This document shows positions 26,146 through 35,106 of a DNA stretch of 64,000 nucleotides, piece by piece (position 1 is the stretch's first letter; the number at the start of each line of letters is the position of its first letter). Source of the DNA: Faecalicoccus acidiformans (GTDB lineage: Bacteria; Bacillota_I; Bacilli_A; Erysipelotrichales; Erysipelotrichaceae); assembly GCF_014202635.1 (NCBI RefSeq), contig NZ_JACHHD010000004.1, forward strand, positions 1-64,000, in the 5' to 3' direction. Both the position numbers and the translations under genes were made by a program. The notes beneath the pieces were generated by a model, which had not been told where the DNA came from, did no database searches, and saw only the letters and a list, made by a program, of their open reading frames with translations.

Positions 26146-27075
26146 TATTTGGTTTAGAATAAAATTTTCGAATCCTTGATCTTTATCAATTTTTCCCATT
26201 TTTATATCTTGATCCAGATTTGCCAGTAAATTCAACGTATCTAACAATTCTTCGCTATGGAATGATTGCGCTTTTTCCATATTTAATTTTATGCGATACG
26301 GATGTGCTTTTAATTGGTTGGCGATTTGATTTTGATCCATTCCTTCGTCCATACAAACACGAACCTGAAATAAAAAACGAACTTGTGATGCAAGAAGACC
26401 AAGTATAGCTAGAGGCTCCATATTTTGGTTGCGAAAATTTCGATAAAACGCCAGGAAACGAATTGCATTCCGTTGAAACAAAGCATCGACCATCTTAAAT
26501 ACATCATTGACAGGCTCTGGCTGAATCAGTGCTTTTACATCCTCCAATCTGACATAATCAGCATATGTTTTCAATTTTCTGATTTCCGATTCAATTCGCA
26601 ACGTATCCATCCCTATATGAGAGCTGAACCAAGAAAATGCTTGAGGTTCCATGACTAGATTTTCTTTTTTGAGATATTCATGGATCAGAGTTCTCTGACT
26701 CTGATCATCCAAGGAAATGCAAGCATAGACTGTACTTTTTTGGATCAATTCTTTCACCAGTTTTTTTCGTTGGTCCAATTTAGCTCCATGATAGATAAGA
26801 ATAAGAATCGTCGATTGATCTTCTGCCCTTTCCAAGAAGGGAGAAATTTCATATTTGGTTGTATTTTTTGAAGATAAGAAAGTACATTGTTCTACAACGA
26901 TCATCTTCTTTTCATCAAATATGGAGAAAGAATCCATCTCCATCAACACATCCTCTTGAGAATCACGAGAAGCATCATAATGTACCACAGTATCAATATT
27001 GTATTTCTTTTTTAACGAACAGATTTTTTGTTGAATACGGCTAACATCTTCACCATATATAAGACAAATCATCAT
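26143..27075 (-). CDS. holA: DNA polymerase III subunit delta
   Basis: A 310-residue clamp-loader delta subunit. Typical features are LIYGEDVSRIQ at the start, DSFSIFDEKKMIVVEQC, IESEIRKLKTYA, and the C-terminal helical collar (LLASQVRFLFQVR, HPYRIKLNMEKA). Identity rests on these patterns and on the rpsT-holA-comEC-comEA order, which is the same as in Bacillus. Two adjacent ATGs (27075 and 27072) follow AGAGGGT. Confidence 0.9.
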   Translation of the reverse strand: MMICLIYGEDVSRIQQKICSLKKKYNIDTVVHYDASRDSQEDVLMEMDSFSIFDEKKMIVVEQCTFLSSKNTTKYEISPFLERAEDQSTILILIYHGAKLDQRKKLVKELIQKSTVYACISLDDQSQRTLIHEYLKKENLVMEPQAFSWFSSHIGMDTLRIESEIRKLKTYADYVRLEDVKALIQPEPVNDVFKMVDALFQRNAIRFLAFYRNFRNQNMEPLAILGLLASQVRFLFQVRVCMDEGMDQNQIANQLKAHPYRIKLNMEKAQSFHSEELLDTLNLLANLDQDIKMGKIDKDQGFENFILNQI

Positions 27076-27085
27076 ACCCTCTTTT

Positions 27086-29002
27086 CTACTTTTGTATTAT
27101 ACCAAAGATATTCGTTCCTGTCTGAAAAACACATAGTCCACGAAAGGATTGGATCTGTATCATTCCTACATCGCTTGTTCTTAAATTTGAAATACCTAAT
27201 GTCTGCATATTCTTTAATACCTCTATGTCCGGATGACCATATCGATTTTGATAACCAACCGATATTAAAGCGAGTTTGGGTTCTACTCGATTCAAAAAAG
27301 AATAAGAACTACTGGTACGCGACCCATGATGACCTGCTTTTAGAACATTACAGTTTAGTTGAGGATAAGCATGGATCAATTGTTCTTCAACATCCACAGA
27401 AGCATCACCCATCCATAAATAATCAAAACCATCATAAGAAAAATAGCTGATGATGCTTTTATCATTTTCATCTTTTGTTTGTCTGTTGACTAACAAAGAA
27501 TAAAACGGATATTCTACTGGAATTGTCTCATCGGACGATTGAATTATTTTATTGATTTTAATATTTTTTTTTAAAGAATCCACACCTCCGCTATGATCAA
27601 AATCATCATGCGTTAAAATAAGACAATCCAATTGCTTAATATGCTTTAACTCTAAATATGGCAAAACGATTTCCTCCATATTGTCGCGATATAAATTTTG
27701 ACCACAGTCAATCATAACTGCACTTTTATGGAATGGTTCGGTAATCAGGGTGCAGTCTCCTTGTCCGATATCAAAAACCGTAACACAAAAACGACAATCT
27801 AAAAAAGGCAAGATAAAAGGGATAAATGCTAATATAGATGCATATATAATTTTCCTTAATATTGATTCTGCTCTATATATTCCAAATAAAAGTAAAATAA
27901 ACGCAGCTACATAGACAAAACCTGCATCATAAAGCCATATCAATTGCGGAACAAAATCTAAGAAATTACTCCAGATTACAAACAAATCTACATTCAAACC
28001 CAATAATATCAACGAAAAAATGAAAAAGATCCCTGATGACTTTCTTAAAAGGCCAAAGAAAATCAAAACGATAAAATCAACCTCATGAAAATATAAATAT
28101 TGAAGCCCACATAAAACACTTTTTTCAATTAAATAACGAGTTCCAGTATCAGAACAAAGATGATAGATCAGGTTCATTGCAGTAGGAAGCACAAACGCAA
28201 ACGAAGAAGCTTTCTCGGGCATTAGGACAAAAAAAACAAAAGTACTTACAATAAATTGCACTTGCCAATCTTTCAAAAAGATCTTTGAAAAACGATGGCA
28301 AGCCATTCGTAAAATAGAGGTGGTAAACACAAACAGAGATCCCCATAAGATCAAAAGAAGAAAACTAAATCCGTATACAAAATATAAATGTGCACGCCAT
28401 CTTCGTAAATGTTTTTCTACGATCGAAACCAGTCCGACAACCGGTAAAGAAAGTCGACTCATCAATTCTGGCAGCGAATCATTATAAATACCATAAAGGG
28501 TCATTTTCCAATAAGGATCTTTTTTGGAAAAATAATCATAAATATCCCCTTTTAAAGACTGTTGTCTTCTTACAAGTGAGGTTTGATCAGCATTCGACTG
28601 AAAAAATATATTGTCTTCTTTTAAGTAATCCTCAAAAGAGAATAACGAAAGGTTTTTTAATGAGTGTACTTTTTCAAACTCTGAAAGATAAATCACATCA
28701 TAAAACATAGGATCATCGATCCCATAAACAATGACTTTAATATTTTGATTTTGTGCCAATACATAATTCTCTCTGATTTGATAAATGGTATATTCTCCCT
28801 CTTTTGGCGTTACAGGCGATTCATGATCTAAAACCAAAAAAAACAGGCTGAAAATCCCCCAAATGAAAAGCCATACGACTCTTTTAGAACATCCCGCCAA
28901 AACTGGCACATAAAGAAATATCCAGATCAAATCTAAAAAAGGGTCACCGATGATCAATGAAGCCCAACAACCTAGTACAATTAAAAAAAACATTTTTTTC
29001 AT
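27086..29002 (-). CDS. comEC: DNA uptake channel protein ComEC
   Basis: A 638-residue multi-helix membrane protein with a C-terminal metallo-beta-lactamase-like domain (VFDIGQGDCTLI near residue 415, ILTHDDFDHSGG, KAGHHGSRTSSS, SVGYQNRYGHP). ComEC forms the channel for incoming single-stranded DNA in natural transformation. It is about 100 residues shorter than the Bacillus protein, mainly in the membrane part. It overlaps comEA by 4 bp and precedes holA by 10 bp. The lack of any frameshift suggests it is functional. Confidence 0.92.
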   Translation of the reverse strand: MKKMFFLIVLGCWASLIIGDPFLDLIWIFLYVPVLAGCSKRVVWLFIWGIFSLFFLVLDHESPVTPKEGEYTIYQIRENYVLAQNQNIKVIVYGIDDPMFYDVIYLSEFEKVHSLKNLSLFSFEDYLKEDNIFFQSNADQTSLVRRQQSLKGDIYDYFSKKDPYWKMTLYGIYNDSLPELMSRLSLPVVGLVSIVEKHLRRWRAHLYFVYGFSFLLLILWGSLFVFTTSILRMACHRFSKIFLKDWQVQFIVSTFVFFVLMPEKASSFAFVLPTAMNLIYHLCSDTGTRYLIEKSVLCGLQYLYFHEVDFIVLIFFGLLRKSSGIFFIFSLILLGLNVDLFVIWSNFLDFVPQLIWLYDAGFVYVAAFILLLFGIYRAESILRKIIYASILAFIPFILPFLDCRFCVTVFDIGQGDCTLITEPFHKSAVMIDCGQNLYRDNMEEIVLPYLELKHIKQLDCLILTHDDFDHSGGVDSLKKNIKINKIIQSSDETIPVEYPFYSLLVNRQTKDENDKSIISYFSYDGFDYLWMGDASVDVEEQLIHAYPQLNCNVLKAGHHGSRTSSSYSFLNRVEPKLALISVGYQNRYGHPDIEVLKNMQTLGISNLRTSDVGMIQIQSFRGLCVFQTGTNIFGIIQK

Positions 29003-29481
29003 AAAGAAATCTGTTCTTTCAATTTTTCAAAAGTTTTATCTCCAATACCTTTCACGTCTTTCAAATCTTCTAGTGAACGAAATGGTTGTTCTTTTCGATA
29101 ATCAATGATCCTTTGAGCTATAGAAGGGCCTACTCCAGGAAGCGTGTCTAATTCATCTAGAGAAGCACTATTGATAGACACTAGATCTTTGGCATCCTGA
29201 ATAGAGGGGATGATCAAGACCGTATCTGGTGACAACTGTTCTATCAATGAAATAGATTGGATATCCGCATTATTCGTCAATCCACCTGCTTGCTCAATCG
29301 CATCTTCGGCTGTTCCTTCCCACTTCAAAGTTACAATACCTGGATTTTTTACTTCTCCTTTTACCTCCACTTCTTTAGTAGAAGGCTTAACAAGATCGAG
29401 AGAAACTGGTTGATAACGGCCATAATACGCAAAGCAAATCAAAGAGAGTCCCATAATAAAAAGAAGAGTACGCTTAAACAT
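28999..29481 (-). CDS. comEA: Competence DNA receptor ComEA
   Basis: A 160-residue membrane-anchored DNA-binding protein. One N-terminal helix (LLFIMGLSLICFAYYG) is followed by a SLBB-like domain (EVKGEVKNPGIVTLK) and tandem helix-hairpin-helix motifs (INSASLDELDTLPGVGPSIA, LEDLKDVKGIGDKTFEKLK). It binds transforming DNA outside the membrane and hands it to ComEC. ATG 29481 is the best of several clustered starts, with AAGGGTG upstream. Confidence 0.93.
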   Translation of the reverse strand: MFKRTLLFIMGLSLICFAYYGRYQPVSLDLVKPSTKEVEVKGEVKNPGIVTLKWEGTAEDAIEQAGGLTNNADIQSISLIEQLSPDTVLIIPSIQDAKDLVSINSASLDELDTLPGVGPSIAQRIIDYRKEQPFRSLEDLKDVKGIGDKTFEKLKEQISL

Positions 29482-29514
29482 AAACATCACCCTTCTTAAA
29501 TACGATAAACTTGT

Positions 29515-30003
29515 TTATTTGATCATTAAAATTTTAACTTTGTATGGTTCTTCTACACGCGTTACAGTTACGATTTCGTCTACCTTATGATCCATGATCG
29601 CTTCGGCCAACGGAGTGTTGTTCGACAATTTTCCATTTAACGGATCTGCTTCAATAGATCCGACAATAGAAAATGTATTCTCTGTATGATCTGACAAATC
29701 CTCTAAAGTAACGATGGAGCCTAATTTTACGACAGCGTTTTTGCTTGTTTTGCGTTTGCCATCGGATTCTTCGATGATCTCAGCATTTTTAATCATGGCT
29801 TCTAACTCGCGAATACGGGCTTCGACCTGTGCCTGATGTTCTCGAGCAGCATCATAATCCGCATTTTCAGAAAGGTCTCCCTGTGCGCGGGCCTCCTGCA
29901 ATTCAGCAATGACTTGCTGGCGGACATTCTGCACTAAATCCTCATGTTCTTTGACTAGATCGTTATATCCCTCTTGTGTGACATAAAATTTATCGTTTTC
30001 CAT
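29515..30003 (-). CDS. greA: Transcription elongation factor GreA
   Basis: A 162-residue protein rescuing backtracked RNA polymerase. The N-terminal coiled coil carries the acidic tip GDLSENADYDAAREHQ, with the D and E that act in transcript cleavage, and the C-terminal FKBP-like domain has SIVGSIEADPLNGKLSNNTP. AGAAGGTGA precedes ATG 30003. It has its own promoter. Confidence 0.97.
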   Translation of the reverse strand: MENDKFYVTQEGYNDLVKEHEDLVQNVRQQVIAELQEARAQGDLSENADYDAAREHQAQVEARIRELEAMIKNAEIIEESDGKRKTSKNAVVKLGSIVTLEDLSDHTENTFSIVGSIEADPLNGKLSNNTPLAEAIMDHKVDEIVTVTRVEEPYKVKILMIK

Positions 30004-30033
30004 ATACTCACCTTCTTATTTAATTGCATTGTG

Positions 30034-30064
30034 ATTATAGCATACACATTGATTTTTTCAATGT
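30034..30064 (-). promoter_or_regulatory. greA promoter with dyad on the -35
   Basis: On the minus strand TTGAAA (30061-30056), a 16-bp spacer and TATAAT (30039-30034). A perfect 7-bp inverted repeat, ACATTGA/TCAATGT (30046-30052, 30058-30064), covers the -35. Confidence 0.55.
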
Positions 30065-31150
30065 TTAATTCAGGATCAAGCCGAGTTCCTCACATATCGC
30101 AAGATGTTCCTCATAGGTTTTCGAATAATGAACCGTACCATCGCCATTGATATCTGCCGCAAAGAAATAATAATCTGAGGTCTCAGGTTCTAAAACTGCC
30201 ACTAGAGCATCTTCGCCCGGATTTAATATAGGGCCAATAGGCAGGCCTGAATTTAAATATGTATTGTAGGGCGATTCAATATCTGTTCTTGTCTCACAAT
30301 CTTTCGGATCATCAAATTCATCATATAGGGCATAGCAAACTGTTACACTAGATTCAAGATTCATCTGATCCCTTAATCGATTATAAAAAACTCCCGCAAT
30401 GGTCGGCATATCTCTGACGGAACCAGCTTCAAACTGGACGATGCTTGCAAGGGTGACAAGTTCATGAACAGAATACTCACTGGATTCAAATTCACTTTGA
30501 TGTTCTTCATAGATTTTACCAAATTGATCCAGTAATGTTCTTGTAATGGTATCCAAATCACTATTCATGTCTAAAAAATACGTTTCAGGAAATAAATAGC
30601 CTTCTAATGCAACGTTATATTCTGAATTACTTAAGTCTTCCAAATTTAAAAAAGAATAGTCAGCTGCCAATTCGCTTAAATAGTCTAAATCGTTCCATTG
30701 CGCTAAAATATCGCTTTGTGTATATTGAGGAAATAATTCAGAAATCGATGCGGCGATTTCTTTTGCCCAAGTACCCTCCGGAATCGTTAAAGTAACCGAT
30801 TCGCGTAAAACTTTGGTCTCATCAGCTATCGTTTCTAAAAGTTCGGAAACACTCATTCCATCATTAAGCTCAAAAGTACCGGCAAAATATTGATCATGAG
30901 AAGTCAGTTTTGCATAAAGATCAACGATTTGAACAGAAGAGATCAAACCTTCCTCTTTTAAATTCGATAAGACAGAATCAAATGTTTCGCCCTCTTCTAT
31001 CTCAAAATCAATTGTTGTAGAGCCATTCCCGGTTGCCCCCAAACTTTGCCAGACAAACACTCCGGTACCGGCAATTGCCAAAATCAGAATTGAAAGAACC
31101 AAGATAAGAATGCGCTTCCCTCTTGAGGTCTTCTTTATTTTTTTAGGCAT
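30065..31150 (-). CDS. mltG: Endolytic transglycosylase MltG
   Basis: A 361-residue YceG-family enzyme that cuts nascent peptidoglycan strands. A basic N-terminus and a single membrane helix (ILILVLSILILAIAGTGVFV, about residues 13-32) precede a LysM-like region and the catalytic domain, where LASIVQFEAGS carries the expected Glu, and YNTYLNSGLPIGPILNPG follows. ATG 31150 follows GAGGAAA; ATG 31159 is an alternative. Its start overlaps the DUF1292 gene. Confidence 0.93.
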   Translation of the reverse strand: MPKKIKKTSRGKRILILVLSILILAIAGTGVFVWQSLGATGNGSTTIDFEIEEGETFDSVLSNLKEEGLISSVQIVDLYAKLTSHDQYFAGTFELNDGMSVSELLETIADETKVLRESVTLTIPEGTWAKEIAASISELFPQYTQSDILAQWNDLDYLSELAADYSFLNLEDLSNSEYNVALEGYLFPETYFLDMNSDLDTITRTLLDQFGKIYEEHQSEFESSEYSVHELVTLASIVQFEAGSVRDMPTIAGVFYNRLRDQMNLESSVTVCYALYDEFDDPKDCETRTDIESPYNTYLNSGLPIGPILNPGEDALVAVLEPETSDYYFFAADINGDGTVHYSKTYEEHLAICEELGLILN

Positions 31151-31397
31151 TTTCCTCATCCTCTACAAAAGTATTGATCACTTCTTCGACCATACTCCAT
31201 TCTTCATCCGACTCAATAGGAAAGAGATTCCCTTTGTCATCATAACAAGAAGCGTAAACTTCTTCTGAATCGTGATCAGCATCCTGAAACACCACATACT
31301 GTTTCTGATAGTCATCACTGTCAAAAGTAAAAAGAATTGTCATCTTTTTTTCATTTCCATTTTCATCTTGTACATAAAGGCAATTTGAATCTAACAT
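31143..31397 (-). CDS. DUF1292 protein (YrzB-like)
   Basis: An 84-residue acidic protein. NGNEKKMTILFTFDSDDYQK, KQYVVFQDAD and a closing EEEVINTF-like region (EEVINTFVEDEE) match the DUF1292 family, of unknown function, which regularly sits near ruvX and ireB in Firmicutes. ATG 31397 follows AAAGGAA. It overlaps mltG by 8 bp. Confidence 0.88.
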   Translation of the reverse strand: MLDSNCLYVQDENGNEKKMTILFTFDSDDYQKQYVVFQDADHDSEEVYASCYDDKGNLFPIESDEEWSMVEEVINTFVEDEENA

Positions 31398-31435
31398 AAT
31401 TTTGGTTCCTTTCTTGGCAAAAAAAATAGGGTTGA

Positions 31436-31861
31436 TCAAAAACCCCCATTTTCTCGATCTAAAAATCCTTGTAAAATCTCAACCGCTGCGAGCTGATCAA
31501 TTACTTTTTTGCGCTTTTTTCTCGAAACATCCCCTTCTAACAAGATTCGAGTCGCGCTGACGGTTGTTAACCGTTCATCCCAGAGTGTAACTTCATAACC
31601 CTCTTTTTCTAATTCATCCGCGAACTGAATCGAGATCTGAGCACGTTCTCCAATATCTCCATTCATGTGCTTAGGAAGACCAAGAACAACTTTCTTTATT
31701 TCATACTCTTCCAATAAAGATAGAACCTGGTCAAAACAAAGGTCATAATCATCCTGGGGGAAACGAATTGTTTTTAAAGTTCGAGCAACCGTACCGGTAG
31801 CGTCGCTAATTGCAACCCCGCATGTTACACTTCCAAGGTCTAAGCCAATGACACGAGCCAT
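31436..31861 (-). CDS. ruvX: YqgF/RuvX-family putative nuclease
   Basis: A 141-residue RNase H-fold protein. GLDLGSVTCGVAISDATGTVA, VLGLPKHMNGDIGERA and LWDERLTTVSA hold the conserved acidic residues. The family acts in 16S rRNA 5'-end processing and is proposed as a Holliday-junction resolvase. Its ATG overlaps the ireB stop by one base. It lies in the conserved ireB-ruvX-DUF1292 set downstream of alaS. Confidence 0.95.
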   Translation of the reverse strand: MARVIGLDLGSVTCGVAISDATGTVARTLKTIRFPQDDYDLCFDQVLSLLEEYEIKKVVLGLPKHMNGDIGERAQISIQFADELEKEGYEVTLWDERLTTVSATRILLEGDVSRKKRKKVIDQLAAVEILQGFLDRENGGF

Positions 31862-32112
31862 TATTTTTCCAGATAGGCACGGACAAGTTCTTCAATAATC
31901 TCGTACCGTTCAATACGCTGAATCAAATTTCTCGCATTCTTGTGTGAAGAAATATACGCTGGATCATTACTGATCAGATAACCAGCAATCTGATTGACTG
32001 AATTGTATCCTCTTTCGTCCAATGCTTCACTTACTTCTCGCAAAATAGACTTGATGTTTTCACGGCGTATTTCTTCCGTGGTAAATGTCATAGTTTCCGT
32101 AATGTCTTTCAT
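31861..32112 (-). CDS. ireB: IreB regulatory phosphoprotein (UPF0297)
   Basis: An 83-residue helical protein. The family pattern is clear in RRENIKSILREVSEALDERG, GYNSVNQIAGYLISNDPAYI and KNARNLIQRIERYEIIEELV. In Enterococcus IreB is a substrate of the PASTA kinase IreK and affects cephalosporin resistance. ATG 32112 follows AAGGAGTG. A TATAAT-type -10 box at 32138-32143 indicates its own promoter after the alaS terminator. Confidence 0.95.
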   Translation of the reverse strand: MKDITETMTFTTEEIRRENIKSILREVSEALDERGYNSVNQIAGYLISNDPAYISSHKNARNLIQRIERYEIIEELVRAYLEK

Positions 32113-32182
32113 ACTATCACACTCCTTGGCTATACGTATTATACATGAAACAATTAAAAAAAGAAACACTTTGCATAAAGAT

Positions 32183-32216
32183 AAAAAAAGCGGGGATTTT
32201 ACTAACAATCCCCACT
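32183..32216 (-). terminator. Terminator of alaS
   Basis: A 10-bp stem (32207-32216 with 32189-32198; G-C rich core GGGGATT/AATCCCC) is followed on the minus strand by seven U residues. Confidence 0.85.
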
Positions 32217-32222
32217 TTTCGA

Positions 32223-34844
32223 TTAATTCAGACTATTTTTTATCGCTTCTATCGCCTCATCTAGCTTAGAAACATCCTTTCCTCCGGCTTGGGCCAGGTC
32301 TGGTTTTCCACCGCCGTTTCCGTGACAGATCTGAGATGCCATTTTGACAAGATTTCCGGAATGAATTCCTTTCGCTATTGCATTTTTTCCTGCACCACAA
32401 ACGAAGACAAGTTTATCATCGTTCACGCTGGCAAAGAAACAAATTAGATCCGGATCTTGACTCTTAAGATTGGATACGATCTCTTTTAAAGACTTTCCAT
32501 CCATATTCGAAACTTTTCGAATCAGCACTTTATAATCATTGACCTCTTTGGCGTCTTGCAGCCATTCTTTAGATTTCAAAGCCAAAATTTGATTTTTTAA
32601 ATTTTCATTTTCCTTTTGAAGTAATTTATTTTGTTCAAAGAAAGATTCCATCTTTTGGTCAAGTTTTTTGATGCTTTTTTGTTTTGCGATAGCTGCAATA
32701 TTTTCAAGCATCTTATGTTCCAACACAAAATCCTTATACGCTTCCATACGTGTCTTTGCGGTTATACGACGGATGTCCGAACCAATGCTTTCTTCGCTGA
32801 CAATCTTACACAAACCAATCTGCTCCGTATTGTCCACATGACAGCCTCCACAGAACTCTTTAGAAACCGATCCCATTGTCACTACGCGAACACGGTCTCC
32901 ATACTTCTCATTAAATAAAGCAGTAGCACCAGATTGACGTGCTTCCTCAATATCCATAACTTCTTTTGTAACCGGATAACCAGCTTGAATATATTGATTG
33001 ACCAGTTTCTCAACTTGTTCCAGCTGATCGGGAGTTACCTTTTCATAATGATTGAAATCAAAACGCAAGTATTCATCACAAACGTAGGAACCTGCTTGAG
33101 AGATGTGATCACCAACCACTTGCTTCAGAGCACTTTGGAGCAAATGTGTACATGAATGATTTGCAGTGATGGCCTCACGACGTTGACTGTCAACATGTTG
33201 TGACAATCGCATTCCTTCATTTAAAGATCCATCCTCAATAACAACATGAATCAAAGGCTGTGCATTAGGAGCTTTTTGAACATCTGTCACTCGCCCTTTA
33301 AAACCATCTGATTCTACGATTCCAGTATCAGCGACTTGTCCGCCGCTTTCCGCATAGAAACAAGTTTGATCTAAAATGATGTCGCCTTCATCCATGATAG
33401 AATCAACGCGATTGCCATCTTTAAATAGTCCTATGACTTTACCCTCTGTTGACAGATGATCATAGCCTATATATGTACTTGAATCGGTAAAATTCATAAG
33501 GTCCTGATGTTGAGACGAGAAGGATTCTTTTGTATTTCGTGCATTCCGTGCTCTTTCTTTTTGTTTTTTCATTTGTTCGTCGAAAGCTTCACGCGAGACA
33601 GACAAGCCACTTTCCTGCGCAATTTCCTGTGTCAGTTCAAATGGAAAACCATATGTATCATAAAGGCGGAATACAACTTCCCCGGACAAGGTTCCATCTG
33701 TTGCCTTATTTATTTCATCATCCAGTAATGCTTGTCCGTTTTTTAGTGTTTTCTTGAATGTATCTTCTTCAATTCGAATCAGTTTTTGATTCAACTGCAC
33801 ATGTTCCTGTAAGTAAGGATAAAAATCCTGCATCGTATCAGCTACGACTGGAACCAAGCGATACAAGAAAGATTCCTCTAAACCAAGTTTTAATCCATAA
33901 CGAACAGCGCGGCGTAACACTCGACGTAATACATAACCACGTCCGCTATTAGAGAAATTTGCTCCATCGCTCAAAGCAAAAGTAACCGTACGGATATGGT
34001 CCGCAATAACTCGATATGCCATTTTATATTCCCCATCATAAGGGTGTTTGGCAAGCTTTTCCGTCGCATGAATGATTGGCAAGAAAAGATCTGTATCAAA
34101 ATTTGTCTCGCCATCCTGAATCAAAGCTACTAAACGTTCCAGCCCCATACCAGTATCGATGTTCTTTTGTGGAAGTTCTGGATAATCTTTACGATCAATC
34201 GAAGGATCACAGTCATATTGTGAGAAAACAATATTCCAAACTTCAACATAACGATCATTTTCTAATTCTTCAAAAAACAGTCGTTCTCCTAAACCATCTG
34301 GATCATATTTTGGACCTCTATCAAAAAAGACTTCAGAATCTGGTCCGCCAGGGCCTTTCCCGATCTCCCAAAAATTATCCATGGTTCTTAAAATATGGCT
34401 TGGATCCACCCCGCATTTTTCAGTCCAGATTCGATAAGCATCATCATCATCAGTATATACGGAAACATAGAGGCGATTCTTATCGATTCCCATCCATTCA
34501 TCACTAGTCAAAAACTCCCAAGCAAACGGAATGGCTTCTTCTTTGAAGTAATCTCCGATACTAAAATTTCCCAACATTTCAAAAAAAGTATGATGTCTGG
34601 CTGTTTTTCCCACATTTTCAATATCGTTTGTTCGAATACTTTTTTGCGCATTGGCAATTCGATTGCTTCTTGGCTTCTCACTTCCATCAAAATACTTTTT
34701 TAAAGCAGCAACACCGGCATTGATCCATAATAAAGTAGGGTCGTTATTGGGGATCAAACTTGCTCCTGGTTCGATCATATGCCCTTTGCTTTTAAAGAAA
34801 TCCAAAAACATCTGACGAACTTGATTTCCTGTTAATTCACGCAT
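32223..34844 (-). CDS. alaS: Alanyl-tRNA synthetase
   Basis: An 873-residue class II synthetase. Motif 1 region SKGHMIEPGASLIPNNDPTL, the editing-domain zinc motifs NHSCTHLLQ and CGGCH, and the C-terminal oligomerisation domain GGGKPDLAQAGG are present. Standard length. ATG 34844 has AGGAGG at a proper distance; ATG 34850 is too close. Expression is controlled by the upstream T-box. Confidence 0.98.
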   Translation of the reverse strand: MRELTGNQVRQMFLDFFKSKGHMIEPGASLIPNNDPTLLWINAGVAALKKYFDGSEKPRSNRIANAQKSIRTNDIENVGKTARHHTFFEMLGNFSIGDYFKEEAIPFAWEFLTSDEWMGIDKNRLYVSVYTDDDDAYRIWTEKCGVDPSHILRTMDNFWEIGKGPGGPDSEVFFDRGPKYDPDGLGERLFFEELENDRYVEVWNIVFSQYDCDPSIDRKDYPELPQKNIDTGMGLERLVALIQDGETNFDTDLFLPIIHATEKLAKHPYDGEYKMAYRVIADHIRTVTFALSDGANFSNSGRGYVLRRVLRRAVRYGLKLGLEESFLYRLVPVVADTMQDFYPYLQEHVQLNQKLIRIEEDTFKKTLKNGQALLDDEINKATDGTLSGEVVFRLYDTYGFPFELTQEIAQESGLSVSREAFDEQMKKQKERARNARNTKESFSSQHQDLMNFTDSSTYIGYDHLSTEGKVIGLFKDGNRVDSIMDEGDIILDQTCFYAESGGQVADTGIVESDGFKGRVTDVQKAPNAQPLIHVVIEDGSLNEGMRLSQHVDSQRREAITANHSCTHLLQSALKQVVGDHISQAGSYVCDEYLRFDFNHYEKVTPDQLEQVEKLVNQYIQAGYPVTKEVMDIEEARQSGATALFNEKYGDRVRVVTMGSVSKEFCGGCHVDNTEQIGLCKIVSEESIGSDIRRITAKTRMEAYKDFVLEHKMLENIAAIAKQKSIKKLDQKMESFFEQNKLLQKENENLKNQILALKSKEWLQDAKEVNDYKVLIRKVSNMDGKSLKEIVSNLKSQDPDLICFFASVNDDKLVFVCGAGKNAIAKGIHSGNLVKMASQICHGNGGGKPDLAQAGGKDVSKLDEAIEAIKNSLN

Positions 34845-34867
34845 GATCATTCCTCCTTGTAGAAATT

Positions 34868-35070
34868 AAAAAAACGTTCCTATCTCTAGGAACGTAAAAT
34901 TACGCGGTACCATCCTAGTTCGTTTTCATTGAAAACGCACTTAATTGATCGTTAACGCTGATTGCGGCCGACTCCAAAGTAGCTTCAAAGATTCTCGCTG
35001 CAAGGCTTGCACCTACCGCCTCGTCTCTCAATGTCCTGATCCTCTTCTACTTATCTTTTTCAACATCAGA
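34868..35070 (-). promoter_or_regulatory. T-box riboswitch, alanine-specific
   Basis: The minus strand carries the conserved T-box TGGTACCGCG (34912-34903) and ends in a terminator, ACGTTCCT/AGGAACGT (34881-34874 with 34895-34888), followed by UUUUUU. The upstream stem I region contains GAAGCUAC with the alanine codon GCU (34983-34981) as likely specifier, matching the downstream alaS. Uncharged tRNA-Ala would pair at both sites and favour read-through. Confidence 0.9.
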
Positions 35071-35077
35071 CGAATGA

Positions 35078-35106
35078 ATGTTATCATCTTTTTAATATTT
35101 TGACAA
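35078..35106 (-). promoter_or_regulatory. alaS T-box promoter
   Basis: TTGTCA (35106-35101), a 17-bp spacer and TAACAT (35083-35078) on the minus strand. The -35 lies inside the last codons of the MocR-type gene, whose stop is at 35084-35086. Confidence 0.55.

Noticed and set aside
28149-28710. Alternative frames of about 65-106 codons inside comEC and other genes on the opposite strand
   Set aside because: They lie antisense to long, well-conserved genes, lack ribosome sites and show no family resemblance; they are shadows.
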